62,909 nucleotides of DNA from Deltaproteobacteria bacterium (GTDB taxonomy: Bacteria; BMS3Abin14): the NCBI GenBank assembly GCA_013151915.1, contig JAADHJ010000050.1, positions 1-62,909 of the forward strand, given 5' to 3'. Made by a program: the position numbers and the translations under genes. Positions 33,084 through 41,558 of the stretch are shown here, piece by piece. Within the stretch, counting starts at the first letter, position 1. Each line of letters begins with the position of its first letter. The notes beneath the pieces were generated by a model. The model saw nothing but the letters and a program-made list of their open reading frames with translations, had not been told where the DNA came from and ran no database searches.

Positions 33084-33967
33084 CACGAAGGGTGATCAGC
33101 CTGCTCTTTCCACTGCTCGGTGTAGTTCTTGCGGCCGTTGAGTATGGTGCGCCGCACGCTTTTGGGGCTGTTTTGCCCCCATCGATAAGGATCATAGAGG
33201 GTTCGGTGCGTTGGTCCGGTGATGTGGTGATAAATGGCGTGGTCGTCGTTCGCGATTCCGGGCGACTGGAAATCGATCCGGGGACCACGGTAAGGTTTAT
33301 CCGCCGCGACGATGACGGTGACGGCATCGGCGATGGGGAGATACGGGTGGAAGGCAGCATACGGGTGAATGGGACCATAAAAAGGCCCGTCATCTTCACG
33401 TCCGCTTCCACGGACCCCGCCCCGGCTGACTGGAAATACGTCATGATCAACCATGCCCACGGCGCGGAGGTCTCAAACGCGGTTTTCGAATACGCCTTCA
33501 GCGGGGTCCAGATACACTATACCCGGGGGAGCTTCAGGGGAATCGTTTTCCGTCATAACATCGACGGGTTCAGGTTTTCCACCGCGCCGGTGATCCTTGA
33601 GGATTCCTACATCGTTCAGAACGACAATGGGATACGGTTCGAAGAACGGGGCGCGGGGGCTAAGATCGTCGGAAACGTTATCTCGGGCAACCGGGTCGGT
33701 GTATTTGCCGTGGTCAAGTGCCGGGGATTGACGGAGTTCAGGAATAATATCTTTGAGGACAACTCGAGCTACAACGTTAAACTAGGTGACATGCAGGTCG
33801 AGGACCTTCCCATGTCCGGTAACTGGTGGGGGTCGGTAAATCGAAGTGACATCGTTTCCTCGATCTTCGACGGAACGGTGGAACCGGCAATGGGAAAGGT
33901 CATTTTTGAACCCTATCTTCAGGAAAGGCCGGTCATCAGGGATCTCCTGCCCCGCTTGACTCAATAA
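33080..33967 (+). CDS. Short exported beta-helix (NosD-like) protein
   Basis: The 295-residue protein has a signal peptide (residues 1-30) and a shorter beta-helix. Its opening (GTTVRFIRRDDDGDGIGDG, then VNGTIKRPVIFTSASTDPAPADW) closely matches the opening of the helix-propeller fusion at 24082 (GTRILFAAVDEDGDGV, then GTPHDPIIFTSAGDDPQPGDW), so the two are paralogues. It lacks the propeller. Helical rungs include IVQNDNGIRFEERGAGAKIV and ISGNRVGVFAVV. The ATG overlaps the previous stop by four bases. It is the last gene before a truncated hairpin element. Confidence 0.8.
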   Translation: MTRRVISLLFPLLGVVLAAVEYGAPHAFGAVLPPSIRIIEGSVRWSGDVVINGVVVVRDSGRLEIDPGTTVRFIRRDDDGDGIGDGEIRVEGSIRVNGTIKRPVIFTSASTDPAPADWKYVMINHAHGAEVSNAVFEYAFSGVQIHYTRGSFRGIVFRHNIDGFRFSTAPVILEDSYIVQNDNGIRFEERGAGAKIVGNVISGNRVGVFAVVKCRGLTEFRNNIFEDNSSYNVKLGDMQVEDLPMSGNWWGSVNRSDIVSSIFDGTVEPAMGKVIFEPYLQERPVIRDLLPRLTQ

Positions 33968-33989
33968 CCGGCAGGAACCCGTATGAATA

Positions 33990-34026
33990 TTGATGACTTC
34001 GGATGGACTTTTTACGACCCTATCAA
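33990..34026 (-). repeat. Truncated stacked-hairpin element, remnant R6
   Basis: Only the outer ends of the element remain: TTGATGACTTCG joined to GGATGGACTTTTTACGACCC. The central ~100 bases, including the GC hairpin and the GGAAAG/CTTTCC hairpin, are missing, as if deleted between the arms. Confidence 0.8.
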
Positions 34027-34047
34027 TTCGGAAAGGTGGTCTGAAAG

Positions 34048-34659
34048 ATGATGCAGAAACGCGGCGTTCACGGCGCCTTGCCGTACCTCCTCCTTGTTGC
34101 CGCCCTTGCCGTTCCGTCCACGGTTCACGCCTGTGTGGGACGCAAACTGGTTCTGGGGGCACTGGAGGACGCAAGGCAGGGTATGGTCAGCCGGATCATC
34201 TCCATCCTCATCCACGAGAGAACCGGAACCACCGTTGAAGTGAAGTTCTACCCCAGCAAAGAGGAGCTGATGGAGAAGGTCCTCAAGGGCAAGGTGGATC
34301 TTTACGTGGACTACGTGGACACTGCTTTGAAGCGATTGAATGACGATCCGGGTTCACTCGCGGGGGAAGAAAGGTACCGTCAGGTGAAAAGGGAGTACGA
34401 CGAGGAAATGAACCTTGTCTGGCTGAAGCCCCTGGGGTTTGAGGGGCGGAACGGCAAGGGAAATTCCATGGGCTTTGCCGCCGTAGTCGTCAGGAAAGGC
34501 ACGCTGAAAAAGTTTCCCGCGCTTCCCCGGCTTCTCGACAAGATCGGTACACGGGTCATCCTCGATGATCCCCTCCTCGACAGCCTGGTACTGAAAGGAC
34601 AGTCCGTAAAGCCGGCCAAGGTGGCCAGGGAGTTTCTCAAGGAGAAGAAGCTTATATGA
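34048..34659 (+). CDS. Small periplasmic solute-binding protein (OpuAC/ProX-like)
   Basis: The 203-residue protein has a signal peptide ending STVHAC and a half-sized substrate-binding fold: GRKLVLGALEDARQGMVSRI, then EVKFYPSKEELMEKVLKGKVDLYVDYVDTAL (the KVDLYVDYVDTA stretch resembles the ProX/OpuAC pattern), and LPRLLDKIGTRVILDDPLLDSL. Classical OpuAC proteins are longer. No ABC permease or ATPase is nearby, so it is probably an orphan receptor or a periplasmic sensor partner. ATG 34048 is followed by another ATG; GAAAGGTGG lies upstream. It overlaps the DUF362 gene by four bases (ATGA). Confidence 0.65.
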   Translation: MMQKRGVHGALPYLLLVAALAVPSTVHACVGRKLVLGALEDARQGMVSRIISILIHERTGTTVEVKFYPSKEELMEKVLKGKVDLYVDYVDTALKRLNDDPGSLAGEERYRQVKREYDEEMNLVWLKPLGFEGRNGKGNSMGFAAVVVRKGTLKKFPALPRLLDKIGTRVILDDPLLDSLVLKGQSVKPAKVAREFLKEKKLI

Positions 34660-35588
34660 GCCAGGGCAGGGGGAGGCTGGACCGAAGAGAATTCATGTTG
34701 GGGACCCTCGCCGCATTGGCCCTCCCCGGTCTTGTCATCCCTGTTGCAGCCAGGCCGGCGGCAGGGAACGCCTCCGCTGGGAAAACGGTTCTGGCGGTGG
34801 CTGAGGATGTCGATCCGTTCCAGGCGACCGTAAGGGCGGTGAGCTTTCTCGGAGGTATGAATGCCTTCGTTCCAGTCGGTTCAAAGGTCCTGGTCAAACC
34901 CAATATCGGATGGGACCGTCGAGTTGAGCAGGCGGCCGATACCCATCCCGAGGTCGTGCGCGCGGTAGTCGAGATGTGTCTGGAATCGGGCGCCGGCGAT
35001 GTGGTAATCCTGGATCGGACATGCAACGATGCCAGACGTACCTATGTGACGAGCGGTATCAGGGGGATGGTGGATGCGCTGGCATCGAAGCAGGTCCACC
35101 TGGAGTACGTGCGGGAGAATCGATTCACCGTGGTGAAGATTCCCCGTGGAGCGGCGATAAAACAATGGCCCATCTACTCCTATGCCCTTGAGGCCGATGT
35201 GATTATCAATGTGCCGGTGGCCAAACATCACAGCATCAGCGGGCTTACCCTTTCAATGAAAAATCTCATGGGGCTTATGGGGGGAAATCGCGGGACAATT
35301 CACTCAAACATCGGCCAGAAGCTGGCCGATCTGTCCACCGTTATCAGGCCTGCTCTCAATATCCTGGACGCCAGCCGCATTCTCCTGCGCAACGGCCCTT
35401 CAGGGGGACGTATGGAGGATGTCAAAGTTCTCAACCGTGTAGCCGCCTGCGCTGATCCGGTGGCCCTGGACGCCTACGGGGCCACACTCTTTGGAATCAG
35501 GGCCGACCGGATTCCGTCGATCGTGGCCGGCTACAGCATGGGGCTTGGGGAGATAGACCTCTCCCGGGTGAAGATGGCGGGAACATGA
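34656..35588 (+). CDS. Tat-exported DUF362 protein
   Basis: The 310-residue protein starts with a twin-arginine signal (DRREFMLGTLAALALPGLVI), so it is folded and probably cofactor-loaded before export. DUF362 signatures follow: VLVKPNIGWDRR, THPEVVRAVVEMCLESGAGDVVILDRTC, VPVAKHHSISGLTLSMKNLMGLM and GGRMEDVKVLNRVAACADPVALD. DUF362 proteins often accompany ferredoxins and Fe-S oxidoreductases; the reaction is not established. The ATG overlaps the previous stop (ATGA). The next gene encodes a Fe-S membrane protein two bases downstream, which suggests an electron-transfer pair across the membrane (inference). Confidence 0.85.
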   Translation: MSQGRGRLDRREFMLGTLAALALPGLVIPVAARPAAGNASAGKTVLAVAEDVDPFQATVRAVSFLGGMNAFVPVGSKVLVKPNIGWDRRVEQAADTHPEVVRAVVEMCLESGAGDVVILDRTCNDARRTYVTSGIRGMVDALASKQVHLEYVRENRFTVVKIPRGAAIKQWPIYSYALEADVIINVPVAKHHSISGLTLSMKNLMGLMGGNRGTIHSNIGQKLADLSTVIRPALNILDASRILLRNGPSGGRMEDVKVLNRVAACADPVALDAYGATLFGIRADRIPSIVAGYSMGLGEIDLSRVKMAGT

Positions 35589-35589
35589 C

Positions 35590-37119
35590 GTGAGGCGAAC
35601 CCGCATCCTCTCCCAGTGGGCCTTCGGCCTGTTCTTTATCTACCTGTTCATGAACACCCGGTACCTTGGGGCGGATGTGATCGCCTACCCTGTCAACGCC
35701 TTTTTCCGCCTGGATCCACTGGCGGGGATCGGATCTATCCTTGGGGGCCGAAAGACCCCCCTGTTTTTCTGGCCACTTCTTATTCTTCTGCCTGCCGTCG
35801 CCCTTTTCGGACGTTTTTTCTGTGGCTGGATCTGCCCGATGGGGTCCATGCTTGACCTCTTTGGCCGGCGTAGCCGTAACAGGTCTCCTGCTCCCGAGGG
35901 GAAATATTATCGCATAAAGGAGATTGTCCTTATCTTCCTGCTGGGGACCTCCCTGTTCTCCCTGAATCTCACAGGGATCGTGGACCCCCTTTCCCTACTC
36001 ATCCGAAGCTTTGCCATGGGGGTTGTGCCGCCGCTGGAAAGATTCATCTCATCCTTCTTTGATATTACCTACCGTGTGGGAGGACCGCTCAGGGCGGCTA
36101 CGGAGCCGTTATACGGCTGGCTTACCGACCATGTCCTCTCTTTTTACCTCCCCGTGTTCCGGTATACGGTCTTTTTCCTCGGGCTCATTGTGGTCATCAT
36201 CGCGCTGGAACTGGTTGAGAGGAGGTTCTGGTGCAGGAACCTGTGCCCCCTGGGTGCGCTCCTCGGCTGGTTCTCCTGGATTGCCCCGCTGGGTTTGAAG
36301 GTCAGCGAGGGGTGTGATGCCTGTGCTAAATGTCCACCGACGTGCCGCATGGGCGCCATAGAGTATGAGGAAAAAATGGTTATCCGGGCAAAAGACTGTA
36401 TCCTTTGCTATGACTGCCAGGATGCCTGTCCGGATGGAGTCATCACCCATCACCCCGGTAACGCCGGTGTGCCGGAGAATGCATCCTTCGTTTCCCTCTC
36501 CAGAAGACAGTTTCTCGTGGGGGCGGGAATCGGGGCCGTGTTCCCTCTGACGGTGGGTTCCACCTCCCGGCCGGATAACCTGCCCCCATATCTTATCCGG
36601 CCGCCCGGCGCGGTGTCCGAGGCTGAGTTCCTGGCGCTGTGCCTGCGCTGCGGTGAATGCATGCGCGTCTGTCTGACAAACGGGCTCCAACCGACCCTGT
36701 TCGAAGCAGGTATCGAGGGGATGTGGACCCCCCGCCTGGTTTCGAGGGTCGGCTACTGTGAATATTCATGCACCTTGTGCGGTCAGGTGTGCCCCACAGG
36801 GGCCATCGCGTCCCTGGACCGTGTGTTTAAAAGAAAGGTGAGGATTGGTACGGCCGTTATCAACCGCAATCTCTGCATCCCGTTTGTAAAACCGGAGGAG
36901 TGCCTCGTCTGTGAGGAACACTGTCCTATACCCAAAAAGGCAATCGTATTCGACCACGCTGCCGTTGCGGGCCCAAAGGGGCCTGTGGTAGTCAAACAGC
37001 CCAGGATTATTGAGGACTTATGTATCGGATGCGGAATCTGTGAAAAGAAGTGCCCCCTGGACGGGGAATCGGCCGTCCGGATCACCAACCGTGGGGAGGA
37101 CAGGGCAGGCTCCATGTAA
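35590..37119 (+). CDS. Membrane Fe-S protein, NapH-like fused to NapG/MauM-like ferredoxin
   Basis: The 509-residue protein combines two modules. Residues 1-300 have about six transmembrane helices with CGWICPMGSMLDL and CRNLCPLGALLGW, the CxxxCP motifs of NapH/NosR-type proteins, then ferredoxin motifs CDACAKCPPTC and CILCYDCQDACP. An internal RRQFLVGAG segment and hydrophobic stretch follow, resembling the Tat start of NapG/MauM, then four more Cys-rich clusters (CLRCGECMRVC, CEYSCTLCGQVCP, CLVCEEHCP, CIGCGICEKKCP). It should carry electrons from quinol or cytoplasm to periplasmic partners. The start is GTG at 35590. It lies directly after DUF362. Confidence 0.88.
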   Translation: MRRTRILSQWAFGLFFIYLFMNTRYLGADVIAYPVNAFFRLDPLAGIGSILGGRKTPLFFWPLLILLPAVALFGRFFCGWICPMGSMLDLFGRRSRNRSPAPEGKYYRIKEIVLIFLLGTSLFSLNLTGIVDPLSLLIRSFAMGVVPPLERFISSFFDITYRVGGPLRAATEPLYGWLTDHVLSFYLPVFRYTVFFLGLIVVIIALELVERRFWCRNLCPLGALLGWFSWIAPLGLKVSEGCDACAKCPPTCRMGAIEYEEKMVIRAKDCILCYDCQDACPDGVITHHPGNAGVPENASFVSLSRRQFLVGAGIGAVFPLTVGSTSRPDNLPPYLIRPPGAVSEAEFLALCLRCGECMRVCLTNGLQPTLFEAGIEGMWTPRLVSRVGYCEYSCTLCGQVCPTGAIASLDRVFKRKVRIGTAVINRNLCIPFVKPEECLVCEEHCPIPKKAIVFDHAAVAGPKGPVVVKQPRIIEDLCIGCGICEKKCPLDGESAVRITNRGEDRAGSM

Positions 37120-37132
37120 CAAAGCCCCTCCC

Positions 37133-37162
37133 TTGACAGTATACTGTTGCAAAAGCTATTTT
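37133..37162 (+). promoter_or_regulatory. Sigma-70 promoter of the ResB-like gene
   Basis: TTGACA (37133-37138), an 18-base spacer and TATTTT (37157-37162). The -35 box is embedded in an imperfect dyad, TGACAGTATACTGTTG (37134-37149), whose centre ACAGTATACTGT is a perfect palindrome. Confidence 0.45.
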
Positions 37163-37175
37163 TTTGCCCGATTGC

Positions 37176-37191
37176 TGACAAATTACTGTCA
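37176..37191. promoter_or_regulatory. TGACA-N6-TGTCA dyad
   Basis: TGACAAATTACTGTCA is a perfect 5-6-5 dyad, nearly identical to the one at 21302-21317. It lies about 45 bases before the ResB-like gene, just downstream of the likely promoter, a place suited to repression. The architecture resembles CRP/FNR-type sites (inference). Confidence 0.5.
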
Positions 37192-37235
37192 ATGGGTGCG
37201 GGGTGACAGATATCTAACATGAGGGTGGTTTTAGG

Positions 37236-38510
37236 ATGAAAACACCCATTCGGCGCCTTGCGTCCCTGAGGTTGACCTTGGCCGTCATGCTCCTCCTGGC
37301 GGCTGCCGCGGCGGCGGGCACATTTATACCCCAGGGACGGGGAGCCGATGACTATACCCGCCTTTTTGGCGGCAATGGAGCACAGGTTGTCAGGCTGCTT
37401 TCCCTTGGGGATATTTACCATTCTTTGTGGTTTCGGGGTCTCCTCCTGATACTTTCCATCAACATGGTTTCCTGTATGGCCACCCGGTTGCCCACCACCT
37501 TCTCTTCACTGAAAGGGGAGGCGGCGATGCGGAGGCGTCCGCTTTTGCGAATCCCCGGAGACCATGTCCGGGAGCAGGGTCTCGTATCGGATCTGAAGGC
37601 CGCCGGCTACCGCCAGAGGGGAGGGTCCGACGGAAGGGTCTTTTCCAGGGGAGCGGCAGGATACGTTTTCACCCTTGCCGGGCATCTGAGCCTTCTCGTC
37701 ATAATGGTCTCTTCCTTGATTGGGTCCTCCCTGGGTTTTATCGGGACTCAGAGGGTCTTCGTGGGGGACTTCACCGATACCTATTTCAACTGGAAGACCA
37801 TGGCCGAGGCCCAGCTTCCGTTTCGCCTGAGCGTGATCGATTTCAGAAAAGTTCCCAACCCGGTTGCCCTGAAAATCGGCATCAAGGAGATTAAAACCGG
37901 CAGGAAGGGCAAGGTGATCACCACCCATGTAAATGATGATCTGAAACTTCCCGGTCTTGATGGCCGGATACGGATCCTCTCCTTTGACACGGAAAGAAAG
38001 ATCCTGAAGGCGATATGGGTGAAGGGCAACGGAGATCGGTTTCCCGTGGTGGGGGGAGAGGAGATGGGAAACTCCGGCCTCACCCTGATACCGGTGGCAT
38101 TCGCTGCATTTCCCGAAAAGCAGGTGAGTGCCGGAACCGCCATCTCACGGAACGGCTCGATCCTCGCCACGGCTGATATCAAGGTGAACCATCCCCTCAG
38201 GTTCAATGGATTATCTCTCTACCTGACGGACTACGGGACGGACCCTTCAGGGCTCCCCTATGTAGGTTACCAGATCGTAAGGGACCCGGCGCGGGCCGGA
38301 GTCTGGGTGGGATGCGTGTTTTTCCTTCTTTTCATAACGGCTTCCCTCTTTGTTAAACATCGCTGTGTCGTCCTCGTCAGGGACGGGGGATTTGTCGCCG
38401 TTCATCTTTCATCGAGGGGGGATCGGGCGAAGGCGGTGGATGAGCTGAAAACGGCTGTCAGACGTTTCCTCCCCATCGATGGTTCATGCGGGGTCGCGGA
38501 TGATGATTAA
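37236..38510 (+). CDS. ResB-like cytochrome c biogenesis protein
   Basis: The 424-residue protein has hydrophobic segments near residues 12-33, 65-85, 140-160 and 350-370 and a large periplasmic domain between, the layout of ResB/Ccs1. Matching features are LASLRLTLAVMLLLAAAAAAGT, FIPQ near the N terminus, LSINMVSCMATRLP, and FNWKTMAEAQLPFRLSVIDF in the loop. ResB works with ResC/CcsA to carry haem across the membrane for c-type cytochrome assembly. No ResC is in the window, so it may use one encoded elsewhere or serve another redox role. The stop overlaps the start of the kinase gene. Confidence 0.8.
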   Translation: MKTPIRRLASLRLTLAVMLLLAAAAAAGTFIPQGRGADDYTRLFGGNGAQVVRLLSLGDIYHSLWFRGLLLILSINMVSCMATRLPTTFSSLKGEAAMRRRPLLRIPGDHVREQGLVSDLKAAGYRQRGGSDGRVFSRGAAGYVFTLAGHLSLLVIMVSSLIGSSLGFIGTQRVFVGDFTDTYFNWKTMAEAQLPFRLSVIDFRKVPNPVALKIGIKEIKTGRKGKVITTHVNDDLKLPGLDGRIRILSFDTERKILKAIWVKGNGDRFPVVGGEEMGNSGLTLIPVAFAAFPEKQVSAGTAISRNGSILATADIKVNHPLRFNGLSLYLTDYGTDPSGLPYVGYQIVRDPARAGVWVGCVFFLLFITASLFVKHRCVVLVRDGGFVAVHLSSRGDRAKAVDELKTAVRRFLPIDGSCGVADDD

Positions 38511-40026
38511 GCTTAACTGGCCCAACAGAATACTCCTCTACTCCATGATGCTCACCGCGGTGTCCGTCCTTCTGACCGCCGCCATCACCGTGCGGACTGC
38601 TTCCGGCCTGTGGGAAAAGGAATTTCTGGAGAGGAATACCGCCTACGCAATGTACACATCCCTGGAGGTTCTTCGAACCTTCGGGGGGGCGTTCAACGGA
38701 ACCGTCACACCCCAGGTTGCTGAGGCCATCGATCTTCTGACGGTCCACAACGAGGATCTTCTGGGGGTCATGATTCTGACCGAAAGCGGCAGGACGCTTT
38801 TCTCCACCCTTCCGGATGACCTGGTGCGCGGTCTGGAAGGTTCCTGGGAGGCCGGCCTCGGCGCTGCAGTGGCCGGGGTGGTGCGATCAAAAAAACACCT
38901 GAGAAACGAAACCAGCTATCACGGCCGGCGGCTCCTTGATGTCCTCGCTCCGGTCAACACCCAGGGAGGAAACCGACCCATAGCGGTCCGCTACATTTAC
39001 GGGTACGGCTCTCTCGAGACCAAAACGGCCAATCTGATAAAGGGGGTGCTCCTGGGTGCGCTGCTTCTCATGGGGATTGGATCCTTCCTGTCCATCTTTT
39101 TATCGCGTTCACTTACCAGTCCCCTTAAAATCCTCTCCGAAAGCGCCGCGAGGATCGCCGGAGGCGACAGGAATTACCGTATTGACCTTCAAACAGGCGA
39201 TGAAATGGAGAACCTGGCGGAACAGTTCAACAGGATGGTCGATTCCCTGAGGGAACAGCAGGAGGACCTTGAGAGGGCCAACGTGGAGCTTCAAAACACC
39301 AACGTACGGATGAAGGATCTTCAGGCACAGCTTATGCGGTCCGAAAGACTGGCGGCCCTTGGCCAGCTTTCCGCCGGGGTCTCTCACGAACTGGATAACC
39401 CCATCGGCGTCATACTCGGATACGCGGAGCTGATCAAAGAGGAGTCAGAGGGGGAAAAACAGTCCGGGGAGTACGCCGGGGTAATCCTGGATGAGGCCAA
39501 ACGATGCAAGCGGATTATCGCCGGCCTCCTCGATTTTTCACGTCCCCGACTCGGGGAAAAGGGAACCGTGGATCTGAAGGGGCTGATACATGGCCTGACA
39601 TCCCAGTTGTCCGAGCAACGGGCCTTCAGGAGAATCAACTGGCGGCTCACCCTGGGGGATGGGGATGCCCTGGTTCACGCTGACCCGGACGCGCTGCGTC
39701 AGGTCATTGTAAATCTGTGCCTGAACTCGTCCCAGGCAATGGGGAGCGACGGTGAGATTGCAATAGATATCTCCCCCATGCGGGACAGGGACAGGGATGG
39801 GCACCTGGTCCGGCTTGCCGACGGGGGGCCGGGAATCGATAATGCGGTCATCGAAAGGGTTTTTGATCCATTCTTTACTACAAAGAAGAGAGGGGAAGGG
39901 ACCGGCCTCGGCCTGTCCATCTGCAGGAAGCTGATTGAGGAGGCTGACGGCTGGATACGGGCCGTGAAGGGAAAAGGCGGTGTCTTCGAGCTGTGGCTTC
40001 CAGCGGTGGCGGCGAGTGAGGACTAA
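38500..40026 (+). CDS. Membrane sensor histidine kinase
   Basis: The 508-residue kinase has transmembrane helices at about residues 11-33 and 185-210 around a periplasmic domain of 150 residues, then a HAMP domain (LTSPLKILSESAARIAGGDRNY), a coiled coil (REQQEDLERANVELQNTN) and HisKA (LGQLSAGVSHELDNPIGV, phospho-accepting His). The ATPase domain has VNLCLNSSQAM, ADGGPGI and GEGTGLGLSI. The start (ATG 38500) lies inside the end of the ResB-like gene. It is followed by an NtrC-type regulator, and then by a sigma-54 promoter, so the three probably form one control circuit. The periplasmic signal is unknown. Confidence 0.9.
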   Translation: MMIKLNWPNRILLYSMMLTAVSVLLTAAITVRTASGLWEKEFLERNTAYAMYTSLEVLRTFGGAFNGTVTPQVAEAIDLLTVHNEDLLGVMILTESGRTLFSTLPDDLVRGLEGSWEAGLGAAVAGVVRSKKHLRNETSYHGRRLLDVLAPVNTQGGNRPIAVRYIYGYGSLETKTANLIKGVLLGALLLMGIGSFLSIFLSRSLTSPLKILSESAARIAGGDRNYRIDLQTGDEMENLAEQFNRMVDSLREQQEDLERANVELQNTNVRMKDLQAQLMRSERLAALGQLSAGVSHELDNPIGVILGYAELIKEESEGEKQSGEYAGVILDEAKRCKRIIAGLLDFSRPRLGEKGTVDLKGLIHGLTSQLSEQRAFRRINWRLTLGDGDALVHADPDALRQVIVNLCLNSSQAMGSDGEIAIDISPMRDRDRDGHLVRLADGGPGIDNAVIERVFDPFFTTKKRGEGTGLGLSICRKLIEEADGWIRAVKGKGGVFELWLPAVAASED

Positions 40027-40053
40027 GGAGAATACCCCCCGGAGGAGCGATCA

Positions 40054-41409
40054 ATGAGCAGGAAGATTCTTATCGTGGATGATGAACCGGGCATGAGGAG
40101 CCTTCTAACGAAAGTGATGGAGAAGGTCGGACACTACGCGGCCGCCGTTCCCGGTGGCGATGAAGCGCTGGGTCTTATCGAGAGGGAGGAATGGCATCTC
40201 GTTATCGCCGACATTGATATGCCGGGAATGGACGGTATCGAGCTTTTAAAGAGGATACGCACCATGGACCGGGTCCTGCCGGTTATCATGATCACGGCCT
40301 ACGCTACGGTGGAATCCGCCATAGAGGCCATGAAGCTGGGAGCTTTCGATTATATTACCAAACCGTTCCAGATGGATGAGTTGAAGATAGTGGTTGGAAA
40401 GGTCTTCGAGCATGAGCGGCTCGTAAGCGAGAGAAAAATGCTCCTCGACGAGATTCACGGACGATACGATCTGAAGGGCATCATCGGCGTGTCGCAGAGG
40501 ATGCGCGATGTCATCGATCTGGCTCTGAGCGTTGCTCCCTCCATGGCAAGCGTCCTCATAGAGGGGGAGAGCGGGACGGGCAAGGAGCTTGTGGCCAGGG
40601 CCATTCACAGCCACAGCGGCCGAAAGGACCGCCCTTTCGTCGTAGTCAATTGCGGCGCCTTGGCCGACGGCGTTCTCGAGAGCGAACTGTTCGGCCATGA
40701 AAGGGGAGCTTTTTCCGGGGCCGTCGCGGCCAGGAAGGGGAGGTTCGAGCTTGCGGATGGCGGCACCCTTTTTATCGATGAGATCGGGGAACTGAACCCC
40801 TCGGCCCAGGTAAAGCTCCTGTGGTTCCTGCAGTCCCATGAGTTCGAGCGGGTCGGAGGAACGCGGGTCCTTCGAAGCGACGCCAGAATAGTCGCGGCTA
40901 CCAACAGGAACCTGAGAGAAATGGTCAATGAAGGGGGATTCAGGGAGGATCTATTCTACCGCCTCAACGTGGTCCACATCAGGGTGCCGGCCCTCCGGGA
41001 ACGACAGGAGGACGTGGAGTCGCTGGCCGAGCACTTTCTTAGAAAGTACAACTCCGAGATGAACAAAAGGCTTTCCGGGATCGCGCCGGAGGCTATTGTG
41101 GCTCTGAAGGCCTATGACTGGAAAGGCAACGTCAGGGAGCTGGAAAACGTCATGGAACGGGCCGTGGTCCTTTGCAAGGGGGACGCCGTTACCCTGCGGG
41201 ACCTTCCGGAGGAGCTAAGGGGAGGAGGGGATGTTGAAAGCCTGCCCGGCGGCGGAAGAACCTTGACGCAGATAGTCGAGGCCATTGAAAGACAGATCCT
41301 TGTCAGAACCCTCGAGAAGAACGGGGGAAGCCAGACCAGGACGGCCCGTGAACTCGGCATTAAAAGGACGACCCTGCGCTATAAGATGGCCAAATACCGG
41401 ATGGTGTGA
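40054..41409 (+). CDS. Sigma-54-dependent response regulator, NtrC family
   Basis: The 451-residue activator has a receiver domain (ILIVDDEPGMRS, ADIDMPGMDG, YITKPFQM). The AAA+ domain has GESGTGKE (Walker A), GAFSGA in place of the usual GAFTGA loop, and GGTLFIDEIGEL (Walker B). The C-terminal Fis-type helix-turn-helix is QTRTARELGIKRTTLRYKM. The Thr-to-Ser change in the sigma-54 contact loop is conservative and found in some functional activators. GGAGG precedes the ATG. A canonical sigma-54 promoter lies 77 bases after its stop, in front of the haem-protein operon, which is the obvious target. Confidence 0.94.
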   Translation: MSRKILIVDDEPGMRSLLTKVMEKVGHYAAAVPGGDEALGLIEREEWHLVIADIDMPGMDGIELLKRIRTMDRVLPVIMITAYATVESAIEAMKLGAFDYITKPFQMDELKIVVGKVFEHERLVSERKMLLDEIHGRYDLKGIIGVSQRMRDVIDLALSVAPSMASVLIEGESGTGKELVARAIHSHSGRKDRPFVVVNCGALADGVLESELFGHERGAFSGAVAARKGRFELADGGTLFIDEIGELNPSAQVKLLWFLQSHEFERVGGTRVLRSDARIVAATNRNLREMVNEGGFREDLFYRLNVVHIRVPALRERQEDVESLAEHFLRKYNSEMNKRLSGIAPEAIVALKAYDWKGNVRELENVMERAVVLCKGDAVTLRDLPEELRGGGDVESLPGGGRTLTQIVEAIERQILVRTLEKNGGSQTRTARELGIKRTTLRYKMAKYRMV

Positions 41410-41413
41410 GTCG

Positions 41414-41455
41414 GACGTTGAACGTAGAACCCTGGTCGTTGAACATTGAACGTTC
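41414..41455. repeat. Degenerate heptamer tract H3 (GTTGAAC-type)
   Basis: Seven-base units GTTGAAC, GTAGAAC, CCTGGTC, GTTGAAC, ATTGAAC, GTTC follow the regulator stop. The period of seven matches the other arrays but the unit differs. It lies 30-70 bases upstream of the sigma-54 promoter, where activator sites would be expected, so the repeats could double as an enhancer (inference). Confidence 0.5.
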
Positions 41456-41485
41456 TTTTTCCCGTTGGACCCCGGACTGTCCTGT

Positions 41486-41501
41486 TGGTACGGACCTTGC
41501 T
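41486..41501 (+). promoter_or_regulatory. Sigma-54 promoter of the haem-protein operon
   Basis: TGGTACGGACCTTGCT matches the consensus TGGCAC-N5-TTGCT with one change, and has GG (41487-41488) and GC (41499-41500) at the required spacing. It is 57 bases before the ATG at 41559 and 77 bases after the NtrC-type gene. Confidence 0.75.
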
Positions 41502-41558
41502 GTTCAGTCACAGTGAGAAGGTGGTTGAAAAAACGGGAAAGTGAACGAGCCGGGGCGA

